From positions 953,501 through 1,017,500 of the forward strand of contig CM067528.1 of the NCBI GenBank assembly GCA_034509925.1: 64,000 bases of DNA. The letters run 5' to 3'. The notes under the pieces are model-generated. The model was not told where the DNA came from and made no database searches. It saw only the letters and a program-made list of their open reading frames with translations. This DNA comes from Hirudinaria manillensis. Taxonomy: Eukaryota; Annelida; Clitellata; Hirudinida; Hirudinidae. Made by a program: the position numbers and the translations under genes. Within the stretch, counting starts at the first letter, position 1. Every line of letters starts with the position of its first letter. This document shows, piece by piece, positions 13,160 to 26,390 of the stretch.

Positions 13160-15746
13160 CTGAAATTAATAAATAAATAAATTAATTAATTTAATTGTCA
13201 ATTGGTTAAGTGTCTTAGGTTAAAGCCAATTTATAACAATTATTCTCGAATAAAGATTAATGTTATGATAAAAAGTTTTCAAGATCAAGTGGAGATACCA
13301 ATAGGAATCAATCAATCAATCAATCAATCAATCAACCAACAAAGTGAAATATAAATTTAAAGTAGAAAAGTCCAAATTACTGGGAAACGTCTTCCTAATT
13401 CTGTCCTTCAGAGTAACCATCTTTGTTGGCTTCGTTGATGTTAACTTTTTTTTATTGTTTTGTAACGACCCGACCACAACCCTAACCCTAAGTCCGAGCC
13501 AACTAGAACTGTTAAGAGACCGGCCCTATGATTTCACAATCCTCTCTACCGCTTAGTACTGTTCTTCCATCACAGAGTTCACTGGTGATGAACAACAGTT
13601 TAACAATATCTCATAACCTTCAAACTTCGTCTTAGACAAATATCTCTCCAGGAAACACTGAAACCGTTAGTTAGTAGTGCTGTGTTTGCAGGAGTCAAAC
13701 GATAAGAATCTTCTAGACAAGTATAGGCAATATATGATCGAGCTTCTAGACTAAATGAAGTTTAGCGTACTTTAGGACTCAGTAAAACTACGATAGTCGG
13801 TTAAAACTACTTCCTCTTCTTATTCCTCTTCCTCTGTTTTTCTGAGCGTCACTTACACAACTATGGTCAACTATGACGAGAACAACAACAGCGTTGTCTC
13901 CTAAAGTCGCAAACTTAAAGAGTCATCACTCGCACCACAAACGCCCTGTCAGGAAAACGAAAGACGGACCGATCGACTTGCTTTTATATATATATATATA
14001 TGAGTGTGTGTGTGAAGCGCTAGATCAGTCTTTGGATGATCACGTGGTACCAGATAATGGCTAATCACCTGAGCGCTTAGGTATGCTCTCGGCAGGCCAA
14101 ACTTCACCTGCCTTAATCCTCCTCTCTCCAAAGGATATGCGGCTGTTTGTTTGTGGTCACTGCAAGCATTTCTTACTTCTTAAGAATCGGACATCGATGA
14201 TTAATGATGTAATAAATTACCGACGACTTGTTGACAAATTATGCAATGTATTTGTTGCCCTGAATTTGTTGATCCGGTTCTGTATTGTTTGTTTATTCAT
14301 CTTTGTTTCAGAAGTTTATGTTTTTCGTACAAAAGCTTTGCCTGACTTGAAACTATGCCCTTTCAATGTTATTCAACCTTCGATATCTGATTTGGTGTTG
14401 TTGCTGTTACTACTATTATGATTGTTACCGTTATTATTGTTGTTGCTATTACTAATATTATGATTATTACTGTCAATATTAATATTATGCCATACTATAA
14501 ACGGTTTTTTATCGCTTCAAATCAACTTTGTAGGTATTGTTGTTGTTGTTGTGAAAAGCGAAACTCAGTCGTTTAGGAGGACTGCATAATTTATTTTCGG
14601 TCTCATAACCTAGTGTTACCTGTTATCATTCTTTCTGTCATTGATGTTATTATTTTTATATTCTGTTTATTATATTAATATGCAATATTTCGTGAACATA
14701 GAACCTAATACGGCTAATAGCAATAATAGCAAGTTATATTATCAACAGGTTATGATGATGGTTGATAAGAACATCAGCATCAATCGTTCCAACCACTTTA
14801 CCAACACCTTTTCTACCCACGTTGTTGATACAAAAAAGTCCACAACAACAACAACAACAACCACAACAACAGAATGCAAAACGTATTCATTATTTTTTTT
14901 TTGCGGCGATCCACAAACTTGAAAAGTTAATTTAAACGGGACACGACTTGTTAATCAGATGTTGCTGTCAAATAATTCCATTTGTTAATCACATTGTTGC
15001 ATTAAGTACCAACAACGAGATTATGGCTTTGTCTGTGTAGTTGTAAATAGTTTTGGGAACGACGTAGTTAAACATCTTCTTAGATATTTCGTGTTAGAAT
15101 TATTCTTATTAATAAATTATAAATAAATTAATAAATTATAAATATTGTTATTATTGTTGTTTATTATTTACAACTTTTATTTTAAAATTAATCACAATTA
15201 CTGTGTCAACAGCAACAACAACAATAACAACAAGTTTACTTTGGCTTGTGTTTTACAAACCAAAGTCCTGTAAATTTGTGACGTAAGCGGCGCTGGAGGT
15301 GTTAAAAATAAAGTACACTTTTCTTTTCAAAGAGATGTACACGACCCAATTAAAGCGATTTAATAAAATTAAATCATAAATGGAACAAAGTCACAAAAAT
15401 TATTACATATTATTCACATATTATTGTTGCAACGTCTGTAAACACCACAAAGTGTTTTCATCCCTTTTATTTAATTACGTTTTTTTTTAATTTTTATTCC
15501 ATTTATTCAAGAATTATTTTAATAATTGATTTTAAAATTATTCTTCAAGTAATTAGCTAGAATATAATTATCTACTTAATTAGCTCCATAGCTTTAATTC
15601 ATCTAAGGTTCTGTGGAAGTTATCAAATTATTTTATAAAAACAAATCTTTGAAGTCTTTAAAAATACATTTTCGTGATTTTTTTAAAATTAAACAATTAA
15701 AAGAATTACTTTATTATTATTGTTGTTGTTCTTCTTCTTCTTCTTC

Positions 15747-15750
<4 letters not shown>

Positions 15751-15783
<33 letters not shown>
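15751..15783. repeat. (TTC)n/(ATT)n microsatellite
   Basis: A short TTC run (from about 15730) passes directly into (ATT)n, ending at about 15783. It belongs to the same class of compound trinucleotide tract as at 863-982. Confidence 0.85.
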
Positions 15784-15784
<1 letters not shown>

Positions 15785-18361
15785 ATGGAAATGATGACAT
15801 CACTTGACGTGTTAAGTTATGAAAATGTTTTCAAAATGTCAAACTACGTCATACTGTATGACTTCAATCTTGTTGACATTGAAAATCTTACTGAAACCAG
15901 AATACCTGTTCAGGAGAAAGATAGTAGCAATAATTAATGAATAATAATAATAATAATATCAATAATAACAATTATAATAATAATAATAAATGATTTTAAT
16001 ATTAATTATGCTCCGTGCTTCTCCATATGAACTTAGAGTCCTAGATAATTCCTTACAGGTGGCGCTATCGTCTTACACGCACTCAACACGAGCCTAAATT
16101 GACGAGAGCACGTGGCCGCACCTTTATTATCTGAAACAGGTGAGTCAGCCAGGTGCGTTCGGAGTTGATTGTAATTAACCTCTGAACTGATGAAGCAAAT
16201 TTTGACCTTTTATCGTGCACTTAATGGCACCAAAGTCTAGCAATTATTCTTAAAGTTATTCTGATTGTTCTGTTTTGATATAATCTGGTGTTATTATTAT
16301 TATTGTAGGATTTATAGGGAGACTGGGTCGGATATCCCAACCATGCTGGCCTCAGTCTTTCACCCTTGGGTTAAAAGTGAATTAATGGAAAAGTTTGGTT
16401 GCTAAGGGCACATTTATGTCAAGGGCGCCGGTGTAGTTGTTGTTGTTAAAGTTTGGATAAAAATTTGATCTCATGGCCAGTAGTTAGACTAACGGCGTCA
16501 CCTGTTTTTTTTAAATTTATATTTTGGCTCTTTTCTGTTTTAATTACAAAAATAATATGAAAACAAAATATTTCCATTAGATTCAATTCAGTGAGCAATC
16601 ATTCAAAACAATTTTTTTTATATTTGATCTTTTTTGCCCATAATTATCGAGCATTTATCCTCCGTTTTTAACCAACTCTCAAAAGCTACTTAGATTAAGA
16701 CGGCTTATGAAGACAAACAAATTGATCCCAAATTTATTTTGTTGTTGTTGTTAGAAGCACTTTCAATTCACTTCGAATGAGTGGTTTATTACACAGACTT
16801 TAGTCTCCTTAAACCATTATAAATTTAAGTTACGTTAAATTAAATAATAATTAAGTTAACTTAGTACTTAACCGTCAATAGTACTTAACCGTAACTTATA
16901 AACAAGTTTTTTTTTGTCAAAAGACGTATTTTCTAGTTGTAAATCACTTTTTCTGAGATTCTGACTTGAAACATTTAAAAGAAGCAGCGATAATAAAGAC
17001 AACAACAACAACAACAGCCTACATCTAAAGTTACCAAGTCTTGCAATATTACAAACATTACAATATTACAAACATTACATTACGAGTCGATTTACGTAAT
17101 AATTTAAAATTACAGATATACAAAACTTTTACGACTAAGAAATATTACATAAATTATGAAATTCCGAATCCCGCAATATAGGAAACCATACAATCCATCC
17201 GCAAACATATTTTTAGTTGCAAACATAAACATGCTTTTGATACAAATGAGGCAGCGGCAAATCTTTTGATTGGTAAACATAAAATCTAATTCATTCCAAA
17301 CATATTTTTCGATCACGAAGTCAATATTTGAGAACACAAATTCAAGTCTAAAATTGAAAAAAAGAAACAAATTATAAAAAAATTAATTCTTTATTAAAAA
17401 AAAATGTGTTTCAAGTCAATCCATAAAGCATGGTTATTATATACAGGCACACATATGTGGTTGCGAACAAAGTGAAACAACATCTTTCTCTTAAAAGCTG
17501 CACTTATTTATAGCTTTGAACCTTCAGAAAATTTGACCCAAATAGGGCAAAGTTCAAGCTCTGTTCAAAGTCTTCTATGCAAAGTTTTTGTTATTATTTT
17601 GCGACCCCAGCAAATAATTCGACAGTACTTTGACTTCTCAAATACTATAAGCTAATAAGCATTACTCAATTATCCTTTGCTTTTGATTATGCAGGACATT
17701 AGCCCAATTATGTAGCGCAATCTTGATCCAATCGAGTCAATCCGTTGAAATGCACGTCCAATTATATAGCGCCTTTGTATTCTGCATGTGAGCTGATCTG
17801 GCCATTTTTCGCTAGTTAGCTTAAACCAGTATTTTAGCAAAATCTCTTCGTATTGGGTAATATTTTAAATGTACTATTCCATCACATACTAACACAATGA
17901 CTTGATTCTAATGGCATTTTAATATTAATTACATTTCTATTGAATTGTCAACATCATATGCAGTGACCTACTATTTGAGAGGATATTAATAGAGATTTAT
18001 TGAATAATATTGAAATTACCTGATGACATTATTCTCACTAATGCATTAAAAATAGCAAGCACGGATTTTCAAAATGGAACCACACCTATACATTACATGA
18101 GGCAAATTATTAAACCTTATTTTCAGGTGCAACTTTTAAAATGTAATGCATTCAAGTGTAAATGTAAAGTAGGAAGATTACATTAAATTGCCAAACTACA
18201 CAAAACCATTGCATAATAAAAGCACGATTTTTCTAGGATTTCAAAAATAAAGACGATGTTTAGAATTCGTGATGATCCATCCCTAAATCCATCTCCTTTC
18301 AAGATCCTAAGGTCTTGTACAACCACGTTTCTTTATAAGTGTCTTGACACAGTTTCGATGT

Positions 18362-18387
18362 GGTCTCGAGGTCAAGAGTTCGAGACC
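18362..18387. other. Inverted repeat with B-box-like half
   Basis: GGTCTCGA and TCGAGACC form an exact 8-bp stem with a 10-nt loop. The right half, GTTCGAGACC, resembles an RNA polymerase III B box. A partially repeated GAGTCTCGA follows. No A box or tRNA fold is apparent upstream, so I do not call a tRNA. It may be a relic of a tRNA-derived repeat. Confidence 0.3.
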
Positions 18388-21012
18388 AGTCGAGTCTCGA
18401 ATCGTTACAAAAGTTAAAATTCTTGACTAGCACGAGGAAAGCGAGCCGCAACAGACAAAGAATCCACGTGATGGTGGACGACCACCAATCAAGGTAAGCC
18501 TAGGAATTCTAGCACAGGTGAGTCGTTGGAATGCTTAGAAACTATAACCAAGCGTAAATCTGTCTCTTTGAAAATTGTTTAACGATATTAATTCTACTTA
18601 TTAATACTAGTTGTTTATCTTAATAATAGAAAATGATGAAGAAAATCATTGTGAATTTATTTTCTACTTTGCAGACGGTTGAAGTAATCTTAAATAGCAA
18701 ATTCATGTGATGTAATTGACTTTAAATTTGGTTAAAGATTGTGTTAAATGTAAACAATATATTTATTTACCATCTACTGGCTTTATGTAATTTATTTCTA
18801 TTTCACACTCTAGAATCTATAATCAGAAAGGTAACGCTGAGATTACAACTTAACCATAATTAATTTTATAAATAGATAAAACTTATCATAAAATTATTAT
18901 TATTATTATTATTATTGCTATTAATAATATTACTTTAACATGGCCTTGTAATAGACAATATCAACCAATAGCTATTAAAGCCATCCTTTCCTTAAGGTCA
19001 ACAAACTGTGCAGACTTGGTGTCTGCAAAGTTTGTCTCAAGGACTTTAAGAATTCTTAATCTCATTTCGTTCATTTAAGACCCCAAGGCTTTGAAATAAT
19101 AATAATAAATTGTAACAATAGCAAAAGCCACTATGAAAATCCTGTCATTGTGGGTGATTAATACTTAAATAAAAGAGTCGATGATCTCATTTAAAGGATG
19201 AAAAATGATGCATTTATTCTAGTTGGCACAAGACGTTGCTTTTCAAGTCAAGTTGTGTTTTCAAAATAAATCAAAGAGTTTTTTTCTGAAAGTTACTCGA
19301 CAATCGTCGCGTTTTTGACTTCAAAGGTGTCAAAAAAGATGAATTATTGACTCGTTTCCAATGTTTTATTTTGTTTTTGAAACAAAATTCTCTTTAATCT
19401 TTTTTATTCGCACATCACATGTCCTACTGAGTGGATGTAAAATTCGTAAAAACATATTGAAAAATAATTTTTTTCCTTACCCAAAACTCACTTCTATCGT
19501 AAACTAGTCAAACGACTGATAGCCAAATACGGTGTAACGAAATTAACAATACATAATAATAGCAATAATTTTATATTTATAATAATAATAATTTTACGTA
19601 CACAATATTAATTAATATTGCCGGTTTTTGAGGTAGAGGAATTTTCTCCTAGCTCGAAGGAATTTGAGGCAGTACAAGCTGGGTTTCTAACGTAACATAT
19701 TCGTTATTGTTTTCATTGCCGTCGTATGCAGAAATGTGACCATTCCTTCTTACTTGTGCCACATTAATTAAGATTAAATTAATGTTTTTATATTAAATTA
19801 TTTTAAGTGACAAACGGAAATCTATTTCAGTCACTTCGCAAAAGTACATGAATGACCAAAATAAACAAAAAATGATAAAGATGGATAAAGGTCAAAGACT
19901 AAGTCTTGCAGTTTAGACTAATATATTCTAATATTACAAAGTACATTGGAACAACCATGTTGTAGATAAACAACCATAGCTCTTTCTTAGGCAGCATAGA
20001 ATTAGAAGCGCTACATCAATGCTTTCAAAGTCAACTCAAAACTTGCACAAAACTGGTTCGCAGTGGCCAAAACCAATTTCGAGTTTCTTATTCTCTTTGA
20101 CTCGAAAGTTATCTTCAGTTGACTAAATATTTGTAACAAACATTTATTGAATTATATATTTATTTATTTATTTATTACTATTATTATCATGAAATTATTC
20201 CAAAAGTTTCTCTTTCGATATAAAATTATGCTCGGAATGTGCGCCGTTAGAATGTCTCTCGCTTGAAAATAGGTTCAACCAGGAACAATTTCCTGTTGAT
20301 TTAAAAACTGATTTATAATTAAAAAAATTGTTTCTAAGAAATCGATTCCTAATTTATGATATTTAATTCTAACCATAATTTATTACATTTAAGCGAGCAA
20401 AATCAGCCATTTTGATTTTAATTCGCCTTGTCAGTTTGTCAAGCGCTACACAAATGATGAAGAAAAGAAAAACATCTAAAGATACAAAAACAAGATGCTC
20501 TAAATATAAATATAAAATATTATCAGTTAAAATCTCCATGTTACATCCTTCGAGCCAAAAACAGAGCATAAACCATTCTGACCACTTGGATAATGCCTTC
20601 AGATAACTCAGGAAGCAATAGAAGCCATTTGCAATCGAAAAAGACACGTGAATTTTTCAAAATTTATATAAATGCATAACATAAATTTGGTATTTTTGCT
20701 TAAATTTGAAATTTTTACATTATTTGCACGCTGTTAACTCTCAGTTCAAAATAGTTTTGACCGAAGCTGAAAAGGAGACGCTTAACTGTTGGAAACCCAA
20801 ATGTTTTCCATTCATCTGAACTCATCAGCATATCTTTGAGCCCATTTTTGGTGCATTTGAGTAATCCAAATCATCAAATTCCCTCTTACTAAATCTCAAA
20901 AGGTACGTTTATAATACGATAAACTTGCTTTGTTTTTCTTATTTATTTCAAATTCATGTTTTTGTAGTTGGCTTTAACGCAAGGCCACGACACCATATTG
21001 ACTCAAATGTTC

Positions 21013-21991
21013 TCAAAAGATGACAACAGATAAGGCAATGTCGGAATGGGTAATGCATTTGTCATTCACAGTTGATGACATTTTTCTTGTCTTTGATTTA
21101 TGATAGTGTTTGATGACTGATGGGTCGAACACAATTGATAACAATTGTCTCTTGCTGTTCAGTGATGACACAAATAATCCTTTGTAGAATGCCTTCGATC
21201 TCATGACTTTGAGCAAACCAAAAATAATCTTGGACAAAAATTGATGATGGAATTCATCTAGACCTAAATTGTAGAATTAAAGGCAATTAAAAACATTTGA
21301 TTTATGTGGCGCCATGTCGGTGTACGGCTTGAACCAACCGTGACACTATGAGATAATACTCCAACATAATTCTTTTAACATTCATATTGCACTCACAATT
21401 CATAATGATATTAGCTTTTATTAAATGGGGCTGCTAGCCATATAAACTTTTCGCTTCAATTCAAGTTTTAATGTTGAACATTCATGTTCAACATCAAGGA
21501 CATCTGTGCAACAACCAAATGCGACTTTGGAGGCTGCAATTCTGATCTCGTTGAAGATATTCTTTGCAAATGCGGTGGTCCCTCGAGTTCTACCAACCTT
21601 TTTTATTTTAAATGTAATTCTACGCAACTTTCCAACAATTTAATAATAATTTTATAATCAGCAAAAAGTTGCCTTTCACTCAACATGTACCGAAGACAAT
21701 ACTTTTCGACAGAGTTTTTAGCAATTTACCGAAATATAAAAAAAAAGTTAAAGTTTCAAATGAATTTAAAATATTTTCAAACTTTATTATCTCTATTCCT
21801 AATAATGAGTTAATTAATTAAAAAGAAACCATAGAAACAAAATTAAACAACTCATTTACACTCACGAATATTTATTCGTCAAAGGGGATAGAAATGCTTC
21901 AATTTCTGGAAAGGGCAGGCCTCTCGGTGAAATGGCGGACAATTTGATGTCAAAGTCATCAATTATTGGAATGTTGTGCCGATCTATCGAT
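21013..21991 (-). other. Candidate exons of an unrecognised gene or pseudogene
   Basis: Three minus-strand open segments in order. 21991-21866 encodes IIDDFDIKLSAISPRGLPF and more, ending at a good GTGAGT donor in phase 2. About 21620-21421 encodes ITFKIKK then GRTRGTTAFAKNIFNEIR, continues KVAFGCCTDVLDVEHE and LKLELKRK, and ends at a stop. 21263-21013 follows a TTTAG acceptor and includes LLKVMRSKAFYKGLF before its stop. The GTT motif, the CC pair and the LKLELKRK stretch loosely recall the PSMB7 gene 5 kb away (KTGTTSVG, CCCAGMAADN, LKLLQLEMKRK). That resemblance is weak and the rest does not align. A decayed proteasome-beta duplicate or an independent novel gene are both possible. Confidence 0.25.
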
Positions 21992-24286
21992 CTTCAAGAC
22001 CAATTGATCAGTCGATTGAGTCGATTACGATGTGAGGTTTGCAGAATCTGGAAATAAATTTTATTTTTCTTTTATAAAAACAGATTATATTATAAATTTA
22101 ATAATTTGACTTAAATTAAACTAGTAAAAGATTAATCGTCCACATTAATACCCAATGTAACATGAAGTTAAGTGATCAAACGAATAATAATAAACTCCGC
22201 ATAAAAAATAAAATCCGCAAATCGTCAAAAAAAAGAATGGCTTGCAACAACTCAAAATAGTAAATCTAGCAACGAAAACTGATAACAAAAAATATCTCTC
22301 CATCGAAATCATAATTTACCTTACAAATATTTATTTCCAGCTTTCCAATACCCGCCAAAATACCCAACGATACGTCGACGATACGACAGAGTTCGATACC
22401 TAGCGTATATCGGCCGATAGATACCTAAGAACAGCCACACGTGTGTCTCACTTCGAAACGAAAAGACACACCTCCTCAAATGAGGCCTTTTAAACCTTCA
22501 TTCAGAAATAAGTTATTACCGGTCTCACCTTAACAATGAGACTGAATTTGCATTTTTGAGCATTCTGGACGACGATTCTGGAAATTATTTTGCGTTTTTT
22601 AATTCACCTAATTCTCAGCATGTTTACTAGAGATTTAATAGCGAATAATACTCGATTTTTGATTATTTTATTGTTAAAAAAGTTTTATTTACAACTATTG
22701 GTACAAGGAATTGTAAAAAGAATCACGTGCGGTCTTTAATACATTATGAGGTTAGCACGCACTACAAATTGTGTCTAATACAATTGTCATAATTAAACAT
22801 AACAATTTGTACAACCTTTATTATTAGCTCTATTTGTTATACCCTTATTATTATTGTAACAAGGCAATATTTGATCAGAACGAGTTTGCCACCAAAAGTG
22901 AATTCCATTATCATACATTAAAACTTTTCATAACAAGGCAATTGTTGACCTTTAACTCGAAGCAAAACAACTCTTTTTGTAAACATGACGGTGACCATGA
23001 ATTATTAAAAATTAATATTTCAAGTGAAACTATATCTGGAAGACATTTATTTGCATTTTGCAGGTCTTATGCTGTACCGAGTCTCCAACAAGAACGTTAA
23101 CTGTCGGCCATTTTGATATCACAAAGATAACATTTAAGAATTATTTATGTTACTACCAGCTAAATCTGCTATCCTCATAAAAATAATATATTACTTTATT
23201 TTATTACCTAATAACCTAATAGATATAGTTATTAAGAAATAATATAACGTATATATATGTATATATCACATAACATCAATCTTTATACATAGAAATGATT
23301 AAAATGGACCAATTTCAAGTGCAAAAGAGAAATTAAGAAAAACTTTGACGAACCTCTCGATGTTTCTGACAGTAAATCGTCTGCTGACAATTGGCGCCAG
23401 TCACCGTTGGTGCCCACCCCTGCGTACGTGTAGCGGAAAGTTTTTACAATTTCATAAATAAACAGACAAAAGGAAATATGTTTACGACGATTATCGAGGT
23501 TAGTGAGTGCTATTGTTCAATAGTTTATTGAGAATTGTTAGTTGTTAAGAGAAAAAAATACTTCTTGGATGGTTATACCGATGGGTTAAAGGTTAAAGGT
23601 TAAACTGAAGTCTTGAAGGATCAAACCAATCGTTGAAAATGGGTCCTATAATCCCAATTTATATTTGCATGCATTTAAACAACAACAACAATATCAGCAA
23701 CAACAAAGTTGAAAACCCACTCTTGCAACTAGTTCTCGTCACCATCAGAGCAGTGATTCTTAGTCTAAAACAGTAACTAGTCCAAAGTCGAAAACTACTT
23801 CGGCATATAGACCTGGCGCATAGGAAAACGCTTCACTTTATATTTTTGTTGGCAGGCAGTTTCAGGTTTGAGTGAGCACTTTGATGCGGCCCAGACCGGT
23901 TAATTTTGGTTTAAAATGCCAATTATTTCAGCCTCGTGCCTTTCAGATGCCTTTGGCGCAAAGATGGCTTTGGTCGTCCGTTTGTTACGGGCTAGGGCCG
24001 ATAAATATGTAGACAAATTTAGTTGCAAAGGTTTATCGCCTTTATTATCCTTTAATTTCATTTGATCATTATTTTAAAATGTATTGTATTAAAAATACAT
24101 TGAAGAGAATAACTTTTTTCAAAATCCAATCATTAGTTATAATCTTTTATGACTTGCGTGGTATTACCTACAAATCACGTGAAGGGGCTTATCAACAAGG
24201 TGTATAGAAACGGTTTAAGACTTGAGCAAAAAAATAATCTTTGGTTATCGGTTTTATTTCAACCTACGAAATAAAAAACCCACAAT

Positions 24287-25680
24287 ATGATGTTCATGAC
24301 TTGCGGAGATATTTGTGCTGTTTCTGTATGTCTTTGTAGATCCAGACGGATTGCAGGCGCAAAATTACGGAAAGCTTTGAGTTGCTGCACCAGAAAATTG
24401 ATATCTTCAGTCGACCACGTTAGGTACAAGATTGCAGAGGTTCACTCTAGGAATACTTTTGCCAGCATGTATGAGTCCAACCCTACAGCAGAAGACATGT
24501 CCATAAGCGAATACAAACACATAAAGACCATAGAAAAGGGTACGTTTGGCACTGTCAAACTGGCAAAGCACAAGGGCAGTGGAGAATTCAGTGCCATCAA
24601 GATCGCTAGAAAATCAGTGGTTGAGAAACACATGAGAAACTTTAAGAGGGAAAAGAGGATATCCAAATCCTTGGATCATCCATTCATTTCCAGAATGCGT
24701 CATCACTTCATAGACGATAGTTTCGTCTACTTTGTCATGGATTATTACCCTGCAGGAGACTTTTCTGGCTACCTGAACGAATACTTCCTGTTGAGCCTTC
24801 CAGAGATCAAATTTTACGGAGCTCAGATAGCCATGGCCATAAAATTCCTCCACAGTTTGGGAGTCATTCATAGGGACATAAAAATAGAGAACATCTTCAT
24901 CGACGGAGATGGTTACGTAAAACTCGGAGACTTTGGTATGGCCAGGACGCTTAAGAAGAACGAAAGAGCAAAAAGCATCTGCGGATCTATGGTCTATATG
25001 GCGCCTGAAATGCTCAAGACGAAAGAAGACAATAAATTGGTAAATCATCCACTGCTATTATCGATTATAATATTTTAGAAAAATTAAAATATCTTCTCGT
25101 TGTCCATTTTCAGGGATACGGGCTATCGGCGGATTGGTGGTCCTATGGAGTCCTCATGTACATTTTCGCCTCGGGTGTGATGCCCTTTGCAAATTGCAGC
25201 TTGTCAAACTATAAGGACATCCTAGAAGCAAATGTAATTGATAATTATAAATGTTTTTTTAAAGATTGTTCATCCTCTATTCCCTTAATGAATGGTCATT
25301 GACCATGCTGTGCAATGTTTCTCTAACACCAGTGCACTTTCTCGTGTCAGATCATTATTTCTTAATTTCTAGACTCACTTTCGATTCTTTTTTAATAGCT
25401 CGAATATCCTGATGACTTGGATACAGTTGTGGTGGATTTCCTGCGCAAGTTAATAACACCAGACATCGACAAGAGACTGGGATGTGGAACGGGCAAACAC
25501 CAGAAAGTACTGAAGCACCAGCTGTTCGCAGACTTAGACTTGACGGCCCTCTACTTGAAGAAGGTCCCATCTCCGTTGATACCGACTTTCCTATCGCCCC
25601 ATCAGGTGATACCCACGGGGCATTTCGGTGCGCCCATACCTAGGGAAAAACCAAAGACCGATGACTTTGTAGATTTTTGA
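24287..25680 (+). CDS. Kinase B: divergent PKA-like AGC kinase, intron-poor
   Basis: Exons 24287-25039, 25114-25233 and 25399-25680 give 384 aa. The N-terminus is Cys/Arg-rich (MTCGDICAVSVCLCRSRR, then a CC pair), which would suit palmitoylation, and is unlike the other copies. Kinase motifs: IEKGTFGTV (first Gly of the glycine loop is Glu), AIKIA, EKRIS, HRDIKIEN (Pro of KPEN is Ile), DFGMAR, SICGSMVYMAPE (activation-loop Thr is Ser), DWWSYGVLMY, and C-tail ending TDDFVDF (FxxF kept). The segments that kinases A and C-G split over five to eight exons are one 753-nt exon here, yet the last two introns remain, which points to partial intron loss. Asp replaces the Glu127-type residue and Ile the Glu230-type residue, so substrate preference should differ from PKA. 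An AATAAA polyadenylation signal lies at 25863-25868. The closest sibling in the array by N-terminal junction sequence appears to be kinase D. Confidence 0.9.
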
Positions 25681-26390
25681 AACCTTCTGGGGAAATGCCT
25701 CACATGTGATTTTGCGGTTTCATCTGACTACGTTGGTTCTGATGACAGGTTAAGGTTTTTCTTTGATTAATCCTGATGTTTACATATATCTAAATTTAGT
25801 TTACTGGTCAGGGTAGCTTTTGTTTGATTTCTGCTATCGACCCACATCCCTTAAATATATTAAATAAAATTCAAGTTTGCCTAACCCGAATTAACTTTGA
25901 AACGTGATTCGTAAGAACAGAATTTACTCTCAAGTAAATGTTGTCTTTTAAACAATTAATTTTATTAATCTATAAATAAAACCAGAAATTAATGCAGCTA
26001 AACGAGAGCACCAACATGGCCATTTGCCAAGCAAGATTGTATATCATAGTTCCGAATGCATGAAAATCGTTCTTTAAGCTCATCACATTGAGTACATTCA
26101 AGGATCATCTCAATAGTTTCTCACTTGTAGTTATTAAATCGTACCTTTTTATTTCCGTATTAGCAACACTGAAGTCTTTAACGATGACTGATTGCTGGCT
26201 GAAATTATATTTCGTAATTATGTTTCGCTTCAATTTCTTATTCAAAATGTCCCTTTAAGTTCGATTTAGCTGATTCCAATCGATATTTTCATTATGTAAA
26301 CAAAGTCTTATAAAAAAAAATGATATTTTCCTTTTTATAAAATAAATCCATTCTTGGAAGTATGAATATAATAAGTATTGAAGCAATAAA
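25681..26390. other. Convergent 3' flanks of kinase B and PSMB7
   Basis: Non-coding spacer between two convergent genes. It contains the AATAAA of kinase B at 25863-25868. No open segment with splice signals or a domain was found. Confidence 0.6.

Larger units (their letters stand above)
13160..24286. other. Long gene-poor region
   Basis: About 11 kb with no recognisable protein domain. It contains scattered (ATT)n, (ATCA)n near 13310-13335, (TA)n near 13985-14001, (AAC)n/(TTG)n patches, a hairpin at 18362-18387 and one candidate unrecognised multi-exon segment at 21013-21991. Open frames here are otherwise short, AT-biased or low-complexity and lack flanking splice signals. Regulatory DNA for the oppositely oriented kinases A and B, or decayed mobile elements, may be present but cannot be shown. 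Confidence 0.45.

Noticed and set aside
14083-14421. 112-codon open frame in the gene-poor region
   Set aside because: It ends in a leucine run from a (TTG/TTA) patch and shows no domain, splice signals or codon bias.
17110-17370. 86-codon minus-strand open frame
   Set aside because: It is AT-driven and rich in Phe/Ile/Tyr/Lys, with no recognisable motif or neighbouring exon.
18362-18450. tRNA gene suggested by GTTCGAGACC
   Set aside because: No A box, acceptor stem or anticodon arm could be folded around it.
20369-20647. 92-codon hydrophobic minus-strand open frame
   Set aside because: Hydrophobicity follows from AT bias; there is no in-phase exon, and the junctions do not fit the candidate exons at 21.0-22.0 kb.
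22834-23100. 88-codon plus-strand open frame
   Set aside because: No motif and no splice context; composition matches the flanking non-coding DNA.
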